From positions 8,134 to 72,133 of the forward strand of contig MKTU01000074.1 in assembly GCA_001898415.1 (NCBI GenBank): a stretch of DNA of 64,000 nucleotides. The letters run 5' to 3'. The stretch is from Rhodanobacter sp. 67-28. Lineage in GTDB: Bacteria > Pseudomonadota > Gammaproteobacteria > Xanthomonadales > Rhodanobacteraceae. The position numbers were made by a program, and so were the translations under genes. How positions within the stretch are numbered: position 1 is the stretch's first letter; every line of letters starts with the position of its first letter. Shown piece by piece: positions 41,018 to 48,686 of this stretch. A model generated the notes under the pieces. The model did not search any database and had not been told where the DNA came from. It saw nothing but the letters and a program-made list of their open reading frames with translations.

Positions 41018-42013
41018 ATGAACCTGCGCGACCTGCAATACCTCGTGGCCCTGGCGGAGCACCGCCATTTCGGTCGCGCGGCGGCCGCGTGTTTCGTCAG
41101 CCAGCCCACCCTCTCCACCCAGATCAAGAAACTGGAAGAAGAACTGGGCGTGTCGCTGGTCGAGCGCGCGCCGCGCAAGGTGCTGCTGACCGAGGTCGGC
41201 CGCGACATCGCGATCCGCGCGCGCGACGTGCTGGGCGGCGTGGAACAGATCCGCGCGGTGGCGCGGCGCACGCTGGACCCGGAGTCCGGCACGGTGCGGC
41301 TGGGCATCTTCCCCACGCTGGGGCCGTACCTGCTGCCGCATGCGCTGCCGCTGGTGCGCGCGGCCTTTCCCAAGCTGGAGCTGCTGCTGGTCGAGGAAAA
41401 GACCGAGGCGATCCTGCGCCTGCTGCGCGAGGGCCGGCTCGACGCCGGCATCCTTGCCCTGCCGCTGCACGAGGACAGCCTGCACAGCGAGTTCCTGTTC
41501 GAGGAGCCGTTCCTGCTCGCCGTATCCGACGAACACCCGCTGGCGCACCAGCCGGGGCTGCTCAAGCTGCGCGACCTGTCCCACCAGAACCTGCTGCTGC
41601 TGGAAGACGGCCACTGCCTGCGTGACCAGGCGCTGGAGGTTTGCCACATGGCCGGCGCCGGCGAGCACTCGGGCTTTCGCGCCACCAGCCTGGAGACCCT
41701 GCGCCAGATGGTGGCGGCCAACGTCGGCATCACCCTGCTGCCGGTGACGGCGGTAAAGCCGCCGGTGGCGCCGGTCGACGGCCTGCACCTGATCGAGTTC
41801 AAGGGCCACGCGCCAAGTCGCCGCATCGCAATGGTGTGGCGCAAGAGCTCGGCGATGCACGCCTTCCTGCAGCGCCTGGCCGAGGTGTTCCGGCAACTGC
41901 CCGCCGAACTGCTGGATGCACATTCGGCCGCCTCGCCGACAGTATCGGCACCGGCAACCCGTCGCGGCCGCAAGGCGACAAGACCCCAGGCATCCGCCGC
42001 CGACGCCGGCTGA
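41018..42013 (+). CDS. oxyR: Hydrogen peroxide-sensing regulator OxyR
   Basis: The 331-aa LysR-family regulator activates peroxide defence. The N-terminal helix-turn-helix (MNLRDLQYLVALAEHRHFGR, then SQPTLSTQIKKLE) is followed by the sensor domain with the redox cysteines Cys200 and Cys209 in GHCLRDQALEVCHMAG, equivalent to C199/C208 of E. coli OxyR. The C-terminal tail from about residue 300 is longer and Ala/Arg-rich. ATG 41018 follows GGGAG. No catalase or ahp gene lies beside it. Confidence 0.96.
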   Translation: MNLRDLQYLVALAEHRHFGRAAAACFVSQPTLSTQIKKLEEELGVSLVERAPRKVLLTEVGRDIAIRARDVLGGVEQIRAVARRTLDPESGTVRLGIFPTLGPYLLPHALPLVRAAFPKLELLLVEEKTEAILRLLREGRLDAGILALPLHEDSLHSEFLFEEPFLLAVSDEHPLAHQPGLLKLRDLSHQNLLLLEDGHCLRDQALEVCHMAGAGEHSGFRATSLETLRQMVAANVGITLLPVTAVKPPVAPVDGLHLIEFKGHAPSRRIAMVWRKSSAMHAFLQRLAEVFRQLPAELLDAHSAASPTVSAPATRRGRKATRPQASAADAG

Positions 42014-42064
42014 GCGCGGCGCGCGCATCGCGTACACTCTGCGCAGACCGAGGGTCGGGGCCCC

Positions 42065-42664
42065 ATGCGCAAACTTCTGATCGTCGCCGCCGCGGCGTTG
42101 CTGCTGCTGGGCGTGCTCAAGCATCGCGAGCACGCCGCCGTGCATCCCGACCCCGGCGTGCTGGCCGCGGCAGCGCCGGAGCAGGTGGATCTGGACCACG
42201 GCGCGCAGTTGCAGAAGGGCGACACCACGCTGACCACCCGCGCGCACTTCGACATCACCGCCCGCGTGCTCTCGCGCAAGGACTACGGCGGCGCCGACGG
42301 CGAGCTGGTGCCGCTGGATCTCGCCATGGGCTGGGGCCGCATGTCCGACAGCGACGTGCTGCAGCACATCGACATCAAGCAGTCCGGCCGCTTCTACTAC
42401 TGGCACGTGCAGGAGTTCCCGATCCCCCGGCGCGAGATCGAAACCTCCAGCGCCAACATGCACATGATCCCCGCCGACGCCGACGTGAAAAACCAGCTAG
42501 AGCAGGTGCGCGCTGGCGAGGTCGTCCACCTCGAAGGCTTCCTGGTCGACGCCAGCCGGCCTGGGGGCTGGCACTGGAAGACGTCCATGACCCGCGAGGA
42601 CACGGGTGCGGGGGCGTGCGAGTTGATTTATGTGGAGCGGGTGGACGTGGTGCCGGCGCCATAG
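42065..42664 (+). CDS. Conserved hypothetical membrane-anchored protein
   Basis: The 199-aa product has one N-terminal helix (LLIVAAAALLLLGVL), then a soluble domain with TRAHFDITARVLSRKDYGG, PLDLAMGWGRMSD, FYYWHVQEFPIPRREIE, SANMHMIPAD and a terminal CELIYVERVDVV. Similar proteins occur in many proteobacteria as unnamed single genes. The conserved Trp/His/Arg residues suggest a structured periplasmic domain. Function unknown. It is the last core-type gene before the cassette array. Confidence 0.8.
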   Translation: MRKLLIVAAAALLLLGVLKHREHAAVHPDPGVLAAAAPEQVDLDHGAQLQKGDTTLTTRAHFDITARVLSRKDYGGADGELVPLDLAMGWGRMSDSDVLQHIDIKQSGRFYYWHVQEFPIPRREIETSSANMHMIPADADVKNQLEQVRAGEVVHLEGFLVDASRPGGWHWKTSMTREDTGAGACELIYVERVDVVPAP

Positions 42665-43144
42665 CGGCGCGTAAAGCAAGCCGCGCTGGGAACTGCAAGG
42701 CCGGCGGCAGGTTTGCGTGACCTGACGGGCGGCGATGCTCCGCTCCTGATCCGGTTGGCGCGGTACCCGCTTACGATGGCAAGCGCACGGGAGAGCCACC
42801 ACGGACCGCCGAGGCAGCAAGGCGCGAGAAATATCCCGAACTGTCGAATTCCCGTCCGTCATCCCCGCAAGCCGCCCTCGACAGCTAAGCCTGATCAAAC
42901 CGTGGCCCGGCATGCGGTTGACCGCAAGCAGAATCGACCGTGCCGCGGTAGCATGCATATCGGCGTTTTCGAGGTGATAACGCATACAAGCCTCGTTTCG
43001 CGAGATATGCACGCCAGCGTGCACCGAATGGCGCACCGAGATGGCGAGGCAACTCCTTGATAGGCTGCAGAACTTCCGACTTGACGGTGCCGCAGCGAGC
43101 GCGGAGCATGGCGTGCATATGCCCCGATCTGGGGTCTACTTGGC
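42665..43144. other. Gap before the cassette array; no integrase seen
   Basis: No frame in these 480 bp looks like a real protein on either strand. In particular I see none of the tyrosine recombinase motifs expected of an integron integrase, which would normally sit here facing left. The region ends at GCGTTAGGC, the apparent left edge of the array. Confidence 0.6.
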
Positions 43145-43163
43145 GTTAGGCACGGAGACACGC

Positions 43164-43460
43164 ATGTCCTTTTTTGCCGGTGTTGCACTCGTGGCTTTTG
43201 CGGCCATCTGGCTCACGGCGGTCCTCACTTTGCTGGCTTGTGTCATCTATTCTTTCAAGGCTGTTCGCCGGGCTCGCCCAGACATCAATCTCTGGGGCCG
43301 CGACACCCTGTGGAACCCGCTCAACGTGTTGCTTAGCTCGAAGATGCTCACAGACGAGGGCCTGCGCTACCGTCACAAGTCTCTTGTGTCACTGGCAATC
43401 TTCGTCGCATGCGTCGGTGGTACTTTGCTGTTTGCAGCAATCACAGGGCACCTCAGGTGA
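43164..43460 (+). CDS. Cassette 1: small two-helix membrane protein
   Basis: The 98-aa product starts at ATG 43164 with GGAG upstream, within 20 bp of the cassette edge as is usual. It has an N-terminal helix (VALVAFAAIWLTAVLTLLACVIY), a loop with INLWGRDTLWNPLNVLLSS, and a C-terminal helix (SLVSLAIFVACVGGTLLFAAI). Family unknown; similar membrane proteins are common in cassette arrays. Confidence 0.75.
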   Translation: MSFFAGVALVAFAAIWLTAVLTLLACVIYSFKAVRRARPDINLWGRDTLWNPLNVLLSSKMLTDEGLRYRHKSLVSLAIFVACVGGTLLFAAITGHLR

Positions 43461-43470
43461 GTTACGGGCT

Positions 43471-43527
43471 GCCTAACCAGTCGTTCAAGGCGGACGGCTG
43501 CGCCGCCGCTTAACTCCAGCGTTAGGC
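43471..43527 (+). repeat. attC1
   Basis: 57-bp attC: GCCTAAC at the left, GTTAGGC at the right, with an imperfect palindrome around GGCGGACGGCTGCGCCGCC between them. It ends cassette 1. Confidence 0.92.
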
Positions 43528-43587
43528 CGCTCAAAACGGTATCGTCGTAATCGCTGCATTTCTTTCAATTGCAAAGGGGAGTTGCTC

Positions 43588-43827
43588 ATGAAGGTCTTCG
43601 AATCTGCGTTGCTTTTAGTCGTGGGTACGGTGTTGCTTACGTTCAGCGCCATCTCGCTTGGACTTTTCCCGCGCCCACTCACGCTCAGCAATCCCACGCT
43701 ATTCGTTGAGGCGCTCGCCATCGCCGGCTTGGTTCTTTTCGGTCTTGGTGTACGCGGTCTCTATCGCGTTCATCGCATCATTTCCGGCAACAGCTCGTAC
43801 GCTCCGTCCCGCAGCGCAGCGGCCTAA
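43588..43827 (+). CDS. Cassette 2: small two-helix membrane protein
   Basis: The 79-aa product starts at ATG 43588 after AAGGGGA. It is nearly all membrane: ALLLVVGTVLLTFSAISLGLF and LFVEALAIAGLVLFGLGVRGL. Its TAA stop is part of the GCCTAAC of attC2, a frequent arrangement in cassettes. Function unknown. Confidence 0.75.
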   Translation: MKVFESALLLVVGTVLLTFSAISLGLFPRPLTLSNPTLFVEALAIAGLVLFGLGVRGLYRVHRIISGNSSYAPSRSAAA

Positions 43828-43885
43828 CCCGTCGTCCAAGCGGACGCGCGAAAAAGCCGCGCGCCGCTTAACTCCAGCGTTAGAC
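43822..43885 (+). repeat. attC2
   Basis: 64-bp attC of the longer-stem type (GCGGACGCGCG and GCCGCGCGCCGC arms), left core GCCTAAC, right core GTTAGAC. Confidence 0.92.
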
Positions 43886-43899
43886 AAAAAGGGAAAATC

Positions 43900-44220
43900 A
43901 TGTCGATCGTCAAAGAGCGGGAAAAGCTAGCACTAGACGCAATCAGGAAGGTTTTCGGCACGGAGGCTGGCGAAGACAGCGTCAATCTGTTTGTTGAGCA
44001 TCACCTAGCAGAACTGCCGCAGAGCTACTGGGTACAATATCTCGGCTCAGAGTCTCCTGAAGCTTCGGCCGTCATTAATCTTCTGGAGCTCAACTCTTCG
44101 TGGGGGGATGGCGAGATTGAAAATTTCGATTTCACACTCCCCGGTGACGTGACGGACTACATGGTTTCTGTGCATTTTGACGAGAGCGGCAACATTGATG
44201 AAATATCGATGGAAAGTTGA
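43900..44220 (+). CDS. Cassette 3: DUF2004-like protein
   Basis: The 106-aa soluble, acidic protein ends with FDFTLPGDVTDYMVSVHFDE and a terminal IDEISMES, which is how DUF2004 proteins end. There are no membrane segments. The start is 15 bp inside the cassette. DUF2004 proteins are of unknown role, often found near toxin immunity-type genes; that link is not shown here. Confidence 0.75.
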   Translation: MSIVKEREKLALDAIRKVFGTEAGEDSVNLFVEHHLAELPQSYWVQYLGSESPEASAVINLLELNSSWGDGEIENFDFTLPGDVTDYMVSVHFDESGNIDEISMES

Positions 44221-44232
44221 GCGATTGTATCT

Positions 44233-44289
44233 GTCTAACAGTTCGTTCGAGGCGGACGGCTCCGCCGCCGCTCAACTCAAGCGTTAGGC
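44233..44289 (+). repeat. attC3
   Basis: 57-bp attC, left core GTCTAAC, right core GTTAGGC, central palindrome GGCGGACGGCTCCGCCGCC. Confidence 0.92.
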
Positions 44290-44294
44290 CGCAG

Positions 44295-44636
44295 ATGAAG
44301 AATCTCGACATATTCTTAGACAGGGTCGAATCAGACGGCATTTTCGTCGCAACTAATAATGCTGACGAGGTGCCGGTCGGCACAGTGTTCACACAGCTCG
44401 TAAAAGTACGCGTTGGGGGTGCCTCCGACGCTGGTAGTGCTACTGAGTTGTGCTCAACCCCTGTTCGCCTCCGCCTGACTGGCGCTGTCATTCTTCGTAA
44501 GTCCGTTCCGGCAATACCTAGGGGCTGGAGCGCGGGCCTACGCCTAGAGGGCACGGGATTGGATACAGTCGAAGATGCACTCTCTGGCAAGGTAGCAGGA
44601 GAGTTCATTCACCTACGGGCTGCGGATGCGGCCTAA
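44295..44636 (+). CDS. Cassette 4: hypothetical soluble protein
   Basis: The 113-aa product (MKNLDIFLDRVESDGIFVAT) starts six bases after the attC3 core, with no room for a strong ribosome-binding site, so it may depend on a leaderless or weak start. It contains EVPVGTVFTQLVKVRV and IPRGWSAGLRLEG, suggesting a beta-rich fold. Its TAA overlaps attC4. Family unknown. Confidence 0.7.
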   Translation: MKNLDIFLDRVESDGIFVATNNADEVPVGTVFTQLVKVRVGGASDAGSATELCSTPVRLRLTGAVILRKSVPAIPRGWSAGLRLEGTGLDTVEDALSGKVAGEFIHLRAADAA

Positions 44637-44687
44637 CATTTCATTCGAGGCGGACGGCTACGCCGCCGCTCAATTCCAGCGTTAGCA
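44631..44687 (+). repeat. attC4
   Basis: 57-bp attC, left core GCCTAAC, right core GTTAGCA. The central palindrome is GGCGGACGGCTACGCCGCC. Confidence 0.9.
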
Positions 44688-44710
44688 CTCAAGAGCATGG
44701 AGCTCTGCAC

Positions 44711-44935
44711 ATGTCCAACACTCGCATCACTTTTCGCAAAGTTGCTACAGGCGCTGCATGTGGCCTGGTTGGTTTCGTGGTTGGCGGTTTCGTAGCCCAA
44801 GCAGTTGTACGCTACTTCGCAGGGTCACCGGCGTGGGAGCTCCCAGCAATCATTTGTGGTGCACTTGCTTTGTTTGTTGTTGCCGTCTTGGTTGTCGCGC
44901 CTGCTATCGGAGCAAAGGCATCCAATCGCAAGTAG
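44711..44935 (+). CDS. Cassette 5: small two-helix membrane protein
   Basis: The 74-aa product has a glycine-rich helix (GAACGLVGFVVGGFVAQAVV) and a second helix (AIICGALALFVVAVLVVAPAI), with a basic C-terminus. Unknown function; typical small cassette membrane protein. Confidence 0.7.
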   Translation: MSNTRITFRKVATGAACGLVGFVVGGFVAQAVVRYFAGSPAWELPAIICGALALFVVAVLVVAPAIGAKASNRK

Positions 44936-44945
44936 CGCGCCGGCG

Positions 44946-45001
44946 TGCTAACCAGTCATCCAAGCGGACGGCTCCGCCGCCGCTTAATTCCAGCGTTAGA
45001 C
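44946..45001 (+). repeat. attC5
   Basis: 56-bp attC, left core TGCTAAC, right core GTTAGAC, central palindrome around GCGGACGGCTCCGCCGC. Confidence 0.9.
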
Positions 45002-45003
45002 CT

Positions 45004-45405
45004 ATGCGCCTTCTACTAACCATCGCACTGCTCGTCTTCATGGGCGTAGCCCACGGCCAAGGGCCCTCGGTTCCGGCTTCAATCGCTGGACTCTGGCAAT
45101 TTGGTGAGCACACGGTTTGGATCCGTATCGACCCGAACGGTACTACCTACCAGTGTCGCATCGCTCCCGGCGGCACTGTTTACACTTCCGAAGGCACCTT
45201 TGCCCCACCTAGCTCCATCCGATGGCGGCAAATCTGGGGCACGGATCAAGCTTCAAATCCTCAAGCGGGCGCATTGATACTCAAAGGCCCATACGGTTCC
45301 TTTGAGTACCATGCCACCTCACAGCCAATGTATGGCGCATGTGCAGCTCCGGGGCAGGCGTCTAACTCTTCGTCCAAGCGGACGCGCGTACCGCGCGCCG
45401 CTTAA
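45004..45405 (+). CDS. Cassette 6: exported hypothetical protein ending inside attC
   Basis: The 133-aa product starts at ATG 45004, only two bases after the attC5 core. It has a signal peptide (LLLTIALLVFMGVAHGQ, cleavage near residue 19) and a small beta-like domain (SIAGLWQFGEHTVWIRIDPN, TYQCRIAPGG) with three cysteines. There is no stop before attC6, so the last 14 residues or so (SNSSSKRTRVPRAA) are encoded by the attC site itself. Function unknown. Confidence 0.7.
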   Translation: MRLLLTIALLVFMGVAHGQGPSVPASIAGLWQFGEHTVWIRIDPNGTTYQCRIAPGGTVYTSEGTFAPPSSIRWRQIWGTDQASNPQAGALILKGPYGSFEYHATSQPMYGACAAPGQASNSSSKRTRVPRAA

Positions 45406-45419
45406 CTCCAGCGTTAGGC
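45360..45419 (+). repeat. attC6
   Basis: 60-bp attC of the longer-stem type, left core GTCTAAC, right core GTTAGGC; its left half is translated as the end of cassette 6. Confidence 0.92.
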
Positions 45420-45422
45420 CGC

Positions 45423-45740
45423 ATGGAAAGTCTATTCGCGCTCGCATACACCACTGGCCTCATTGCATTCTGGTCGGGTGTCATCGTGACACTTTGGCGC
45501 TTCGTGCAGATGGCTTCCCGGCTCTCAGCTGCGACTGCAGTCCGGTTCGCGGCTGCGTCTTTGGCACTCGCGGTCGGGGGTTACATTCCGGCTGCACTCA
45601 TCGGCGCTTGGGGCTTTTGCTCGGCGTCAGCCGGCGGCCTCTGTGCACTGGGTGGGTATGTCGGCACCGGGCTGGTCGCTGCCGGTGGCGTGCTGCTTTA
45701 CCGTTTCTTTCGGGCGCGCCGGGAACTCGCTGCGGCCTAA
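45423..45740 (+). CDS. Cassette 7: three-helix membrane protein
   Basis: The 105-aa product starts four bases after the attC6 core. It has helices FALAYTTGLIAFWSGVIVTL, FAAASLALAVGGYIPAALIG and GLVAAGGVLLYRFF, and a cysteine pair (FCSASAGGLCALGG). Its TAA is part of attC7. Family unknown. Confidence 0.72.
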   Translation: MESLFALAYTTGLIAFWSGVIVTLWRFVQMASRLSAATAVRFAAASLALAVGGYIPAALIGAWGFCSASAGGLCALGGYVGTGLVAAGGVLLYRFFRARRELAAA

Positions 45741-45787
45741 CAATTCGTTCAAGGCGGACGGCTCCGCCGCCGCTCAACTCAAGCGTT
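45735..45787 (+). repeat. attC7, left part, interrupted by the IS
   Basis: GCCTAAC, the central palindrome and GCGTT are present up to 45787. The rest of the right core (AGGA) resumes at 47592 after the IS and a second GTT (47589-47591). Confidence 0.9.
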
Positions 45788-45957
45788 GAGGCTGTAGAAA
45801 AACCCCTTTCCACGGACGGATAGACGGCCAACACGATGACCGTGGCATCTCGTCACTCAACGGCGTGGTTTCCCGGGGTCTCGCGTTGCGGGTTGCCCGG
45901 CTTGATTTGACGCCATGGGCACGCGTTTCAGGCGGCCGTGGGCACGCCTTGTACCGC

Positions 45958-47524
45958 TCAGGCTGCCTTGCGGTAGTTCGCCCACTTCTCGATGTTGTGG
46001 ACCAGCGCAAACAACTTCCATTGGCCGTCCACCTTCGCCTGGCCGCGCAGGGTGAAGCGGTTGAGCCGCTTGTTGGCGCGCACGTTGCCGAAGACGGGTT
46101 CGACGGTGGCGAAGCGTCGCCCGTACTGTTCGCGTCCCCACGCGCTGTCGATGCGCTCGCGCATGCGCTGGCTGTGGGTGGGTTCGGCCTTGCGGGTGAG
46201 CACGGCAACTTGCCGCGAGCGCGTGGTCTGGGGTTTGCGCAAGCACTTCGTGCGCAGCGGGCAGCCTTGGCAGGCAGCCTCCGGTGCGCGGAACTTGATC
46301 GCGGCGTAGCCGCCGATGGTGCAGTCCTTGCCGTTGCGATGCAGGCGCTTTCCGGCCGGACAGGTCGCATGGGACTGGTCCGGCGCGATGATGAAATCCG
46401 CGCTGCCGAAGAGACGTGGCTTGGTCGGTTGGCGGGTCTTGTCGTGCAGCGGATCGGGCTTGGCCAGGTGCTTATCCTGCTCGGCGAAACGTTCGTCGCG
46501 CCGGCGCATGGCGTTGTCGGCGATCAGGGCGTCGATGCCCCTCTCGGCCAGCGCTTCCAGGTTGGCTTCGCTGTGATAGCCGGCATCGGCGGTGATCAGC
46601 GTGGCTGTCGTGCGCTGGCCGGCGCAGGCGTCGAGGACGGGTAGCAACAGCTCCTGTTCCGCGCTGGTGCCGTGGGCGGATGCCTCGACGATCACCTGAT
46701 GCTTGTCATCGACCACGGCGACGCCGCAGTAGCCCTGGATCACGCCCTTGTCCGTGGCCAGCTTGGCCGATTCGTTGTCGGTGCGGTTGGACTTGCGAAC
46801 CTTGCCGCGCGAACCGGGCCGGTCTTCCGGATGATCGGCCAGCCACTGGCGGATCTTGGTTGCCTCGCGGGTCAGTCGCTCGAGGCGAGCAGCGGCCTTG
46901 GCATCTCGTACGTCTTCGGCTGCGCCGGCGTCGTTGGCCTGGTGGCGTTCCAGCATGGTGGTCGCCGCACGCTCCATCTTCTGCGCCTGCGCGAGGAACT
47001 CGGCGCGGGTGCCGGAGCGATGTTTGGAGGCGTTCGAGGGCAACTTGACGCCATCGATGGCGAACACGACCCACAGGGATGTGGGAAGTGGTTGTTGGCG
47101 TCTGGAACGCCAACAGGCCCTCGCGACCGATCAGGCCCTCGCCATCGAGCAGGGTCAGCACTTGGGCAAATATCGTGGCTATGGCTTCGCGCGAACGACT
47201 GACGAAGTCCGCGAGGGTGGTGAAGTGCGGCTTGGCATCGCCGGTCAGGGCAATGAACAACACGTTGTCGCGGCACGCCCGCTCGATCGAACGCGAACTC
47301 ACCATGCCTTGCGAGTACGCCAGCAGCACGGCCTTGAGCAGCATCGCCGGTGCATGGGCCGGCGCGCCGGCCTCATCATTGCGGTAGCGCGCATCGAATG
47401 CCGTCAGATCCAGCTGATCGACCAGATGGTGCACGGCATGGGCAAACGATCCCGGCACCAGCTGCGCTTGCAGGTCCACCGGCAACAGCCGCGGACTCAT
47501 GTCGATGTGTCGGTAGCGTGCCAT
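45958..47524 (-). pseudogene. IS1182-family transposase, disrupted by a 52-bp insertion
   Basis: The N-terminal part (47524 down to 47120) reads MARYRHIDMSPRLLPVDLQA, LLAYSQGMVSSRSIERACRD, DFVSRSREAIATIFAQVL and LLDGEGLIGRE. After 52 extra bases the frame resumes with VFAIDGVKLPSNASKHRSGT and runs to 45958 with the DDE core (ITADAGYHSEANLEAL) and a cysteine motif (CQGCPLRTKC). Without the insertion the protein would be about 504 aa, right for IS1182. As it stands the frame is lost after about residue 135. Confidence 0.85.
47068..47119. repeat. 52-bp palindromic insertion in the transposase gene
   Basis: The segment contains two perfect hairpins: TGTTGGCGT/ACGCCAACA around a 5-nt loop, and CCCACA/TGTGGG around a 4-nt loop. 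Its removal restores one continuous transposase frame (LIGRE joined to VFAIDG). Confidence 0.7.
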
Positions 47525-47607
47525 GCCGGTTCCACTTGTTCGCGTGGGGCTATTGAAGCAAGATCGGCAGAGGTTTTTCTACAGCCTCGTTAGGAGTAAG
47601 AAACAGG

Positions 47608-48120
47608 ATGTTGGCTCTCGAAAGTCCTTTTTGGTCCGAGCTCCGGCACGCCTACGGAGCCGCGACAGATATCCCTGCGTTGTTGAGTCAACTCTCTAGC
47701 TACCCAAGCGAGGCGTCCTACCAAGACGAACCATGGTTCACGTTGTGGAGTTCGCTCTGCCATCAAGGCGATATCTACTCTGCGTCTTTCGCGGCGGTTC
47801 CCCATATTGTCCGCGCTCTAGCGGCTAACACTTCACAGGCTTCTGTCAGCTACTTCCTACTGCCAGCGAGCATCGAGGTAGCTCGTGCATCGGAAAATAC
47901 GGTTGTTCCCCCATCGTTGTCCGTGGCCTACTTTGCTGCGCTCGCTCAACTCCCTGCGCTTGCAGGGGCGGCCGCGCGGCCCGAGTGGGACGAATCGCTG
48001 TGTACTTCGGCTCTCGCAGCAACCGCCGCTGCCACCGGCAACCATCAAACTGCACAGCTACTGTTGGAGACGGAGCAGAGCGATATTCTTGAGGTCATCA
48101 ATTGGCTCCAGTCGCGCTGA
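47608..48120 (+). CDS. Cassette 8: hypothetical soluble alpha-helical protein
   Basis: The 170-aa product starts at ATG 47608, 17 bp past the restored GTTAGGA core. It is rich in Ala/Leu/Ser with WSSLCHQGDIYSASFAAVPH followed by IVRAL, a pattern found in uncharacterised HEAT-like bacterial proteins. It has no membrane helix or signal. Its upstream boundary is now the IS end rather than an intact attC. Function unknown. Confidence 0.72.
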   Translation: MLALESPFWSELRHAYGAATDIPALLSQLSSYPSEASYQDEPWFTLWSSLCHQGDIYSASFAAVPHIVRALAANTSQASVSYFLLPASIEVARASENTVVPPSLSVAYFAALAQLPALAGAAARPEWDESLCTSALAATAAATGNHQTAQLLLETEQSDILEVINWLQSR

Positions 48121-48121
48121 C

Positions 48122-48180
48122 TCCTAACCACTCGTCCAAGCGGACGCGCGAAAAGCCGCGCGCCGCTTAACTCCAGCGTT
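48122..48180 (+). repeat. attC8, left part, interrupted by a 157-bp element
   Basis: TCCTAAC, the longer palindrome (GCGGACGCGCGAAAAGCCGCGC region) and GCGTT are present to 48180. The right core resumes as GTTAGGC at 48338-48344 after the insertion. Confidence 0.9.
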
Positions 48181-48337
48181 GAGGTTGTAGAAAAAGTCGG
48201 TTTGCCAAGTTGATCGCGGCGGCGCCGAAAATCGCCCTCACAGGAGGCGCTAGAATCGACGCGCAGCACCTTGGGAGGGGTCGAAGTACCCCCGGAAATC
48301 GGCAAATTTCTTGACCAAGGACTTTTTCTACAACCTC
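48181..48337. mobile_element. 157-bp MITE-like element inside attC8
   Basis: Perfect 18-bp terminal repeats GAGGTTGTAGAAAAAGTC and its complement bound non-coding DNA. GTT flanks both ends. The termini match those of the IS at 45788-47588 at 14 of the first 15 bases, so that IS family probably moved it. Confidence 0.88.
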
Positions 48338-48350
48338 GTTAGGCTTGCCC

Positions 48351-48686
48351 ATGGAATTTGTCACAACTTTGATGGAAACCGCCGCAGCCGACACGGATGT
48401 ACTTCGGTCACTCGATCGCAATGGCGACCACTTTTCGGTGTTCCGCGATGTTGATTTTCTTCTGGTGGCACCCGACGCAGAAAAGGCGGCGCTCGTTGCA
48501 TCCTTTGTTAATGAGCACAGCTATGGCAAGGCTATCCTTCAAGACACTGCATCCATTCTTGTCACTATCAACATGCCTGTCGAGCAACCCGTAGCTCTAT
48601 GCGTCTCTGGCTTTTTCACGTGTCTCGCGCAGCTATTCGGCGTCGAGTACGATGGCTGGGGGTGTGTGGCACAGGCGCAAGCCTAA
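48351..48686 (+). CDS. Cassette 9: RraB-family (ribonuclease E inhibitor-like) protein
   Basis: The 111-aa acidic protein starts at ATG 48351, seven bases after the attC core. It contains DRNGDHFSVFRDVDFLLVAP, a segment beginning EHSYGKAILQ, and the C-terminal FGVEYDGWGC, which matches the VEYDGWG ending of RraB. RraB binds RNase E and changes degradosome composition in E. coli. The family match rests mainly on the C-terminal motif and overall size. Whether the cassette copy inhibits RNase E is unknown. Confidence 0.75.
   Translation: MEFVTTLMETAAADTDVLRSLDRNGDHFSVFRDVDFLLVAPDAEKAALVASFVNEHSYGKAILQDTASILVTINMPVEQPVALCVSGFFTCLAQLFGVEYDGWGCVAQAQA

Larger units (their letters stand above)
45788..47588. 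mobile_element. IS1182-like insertion sequence, 1,801 bp, inside attC7
   Basis: Terminal inverted repeats GAGGCTGTAGAAAAACC (45788-45804) and its complement (47572-47588) bound a single transposase gene on the minus strand. GTT directly flanks both ends, a 3-bp duplication cut from the attC core GTTAGG. The transposase gene is frameshifted, so this copy is probably not autonomous. Confidence 0.88.

Noticed and set aside
42713-43060. 115-aa frame in the gap before the array
   Set aside because: No protein-like pattern, no ribosome-binding site and an equally long frame on the other strand.
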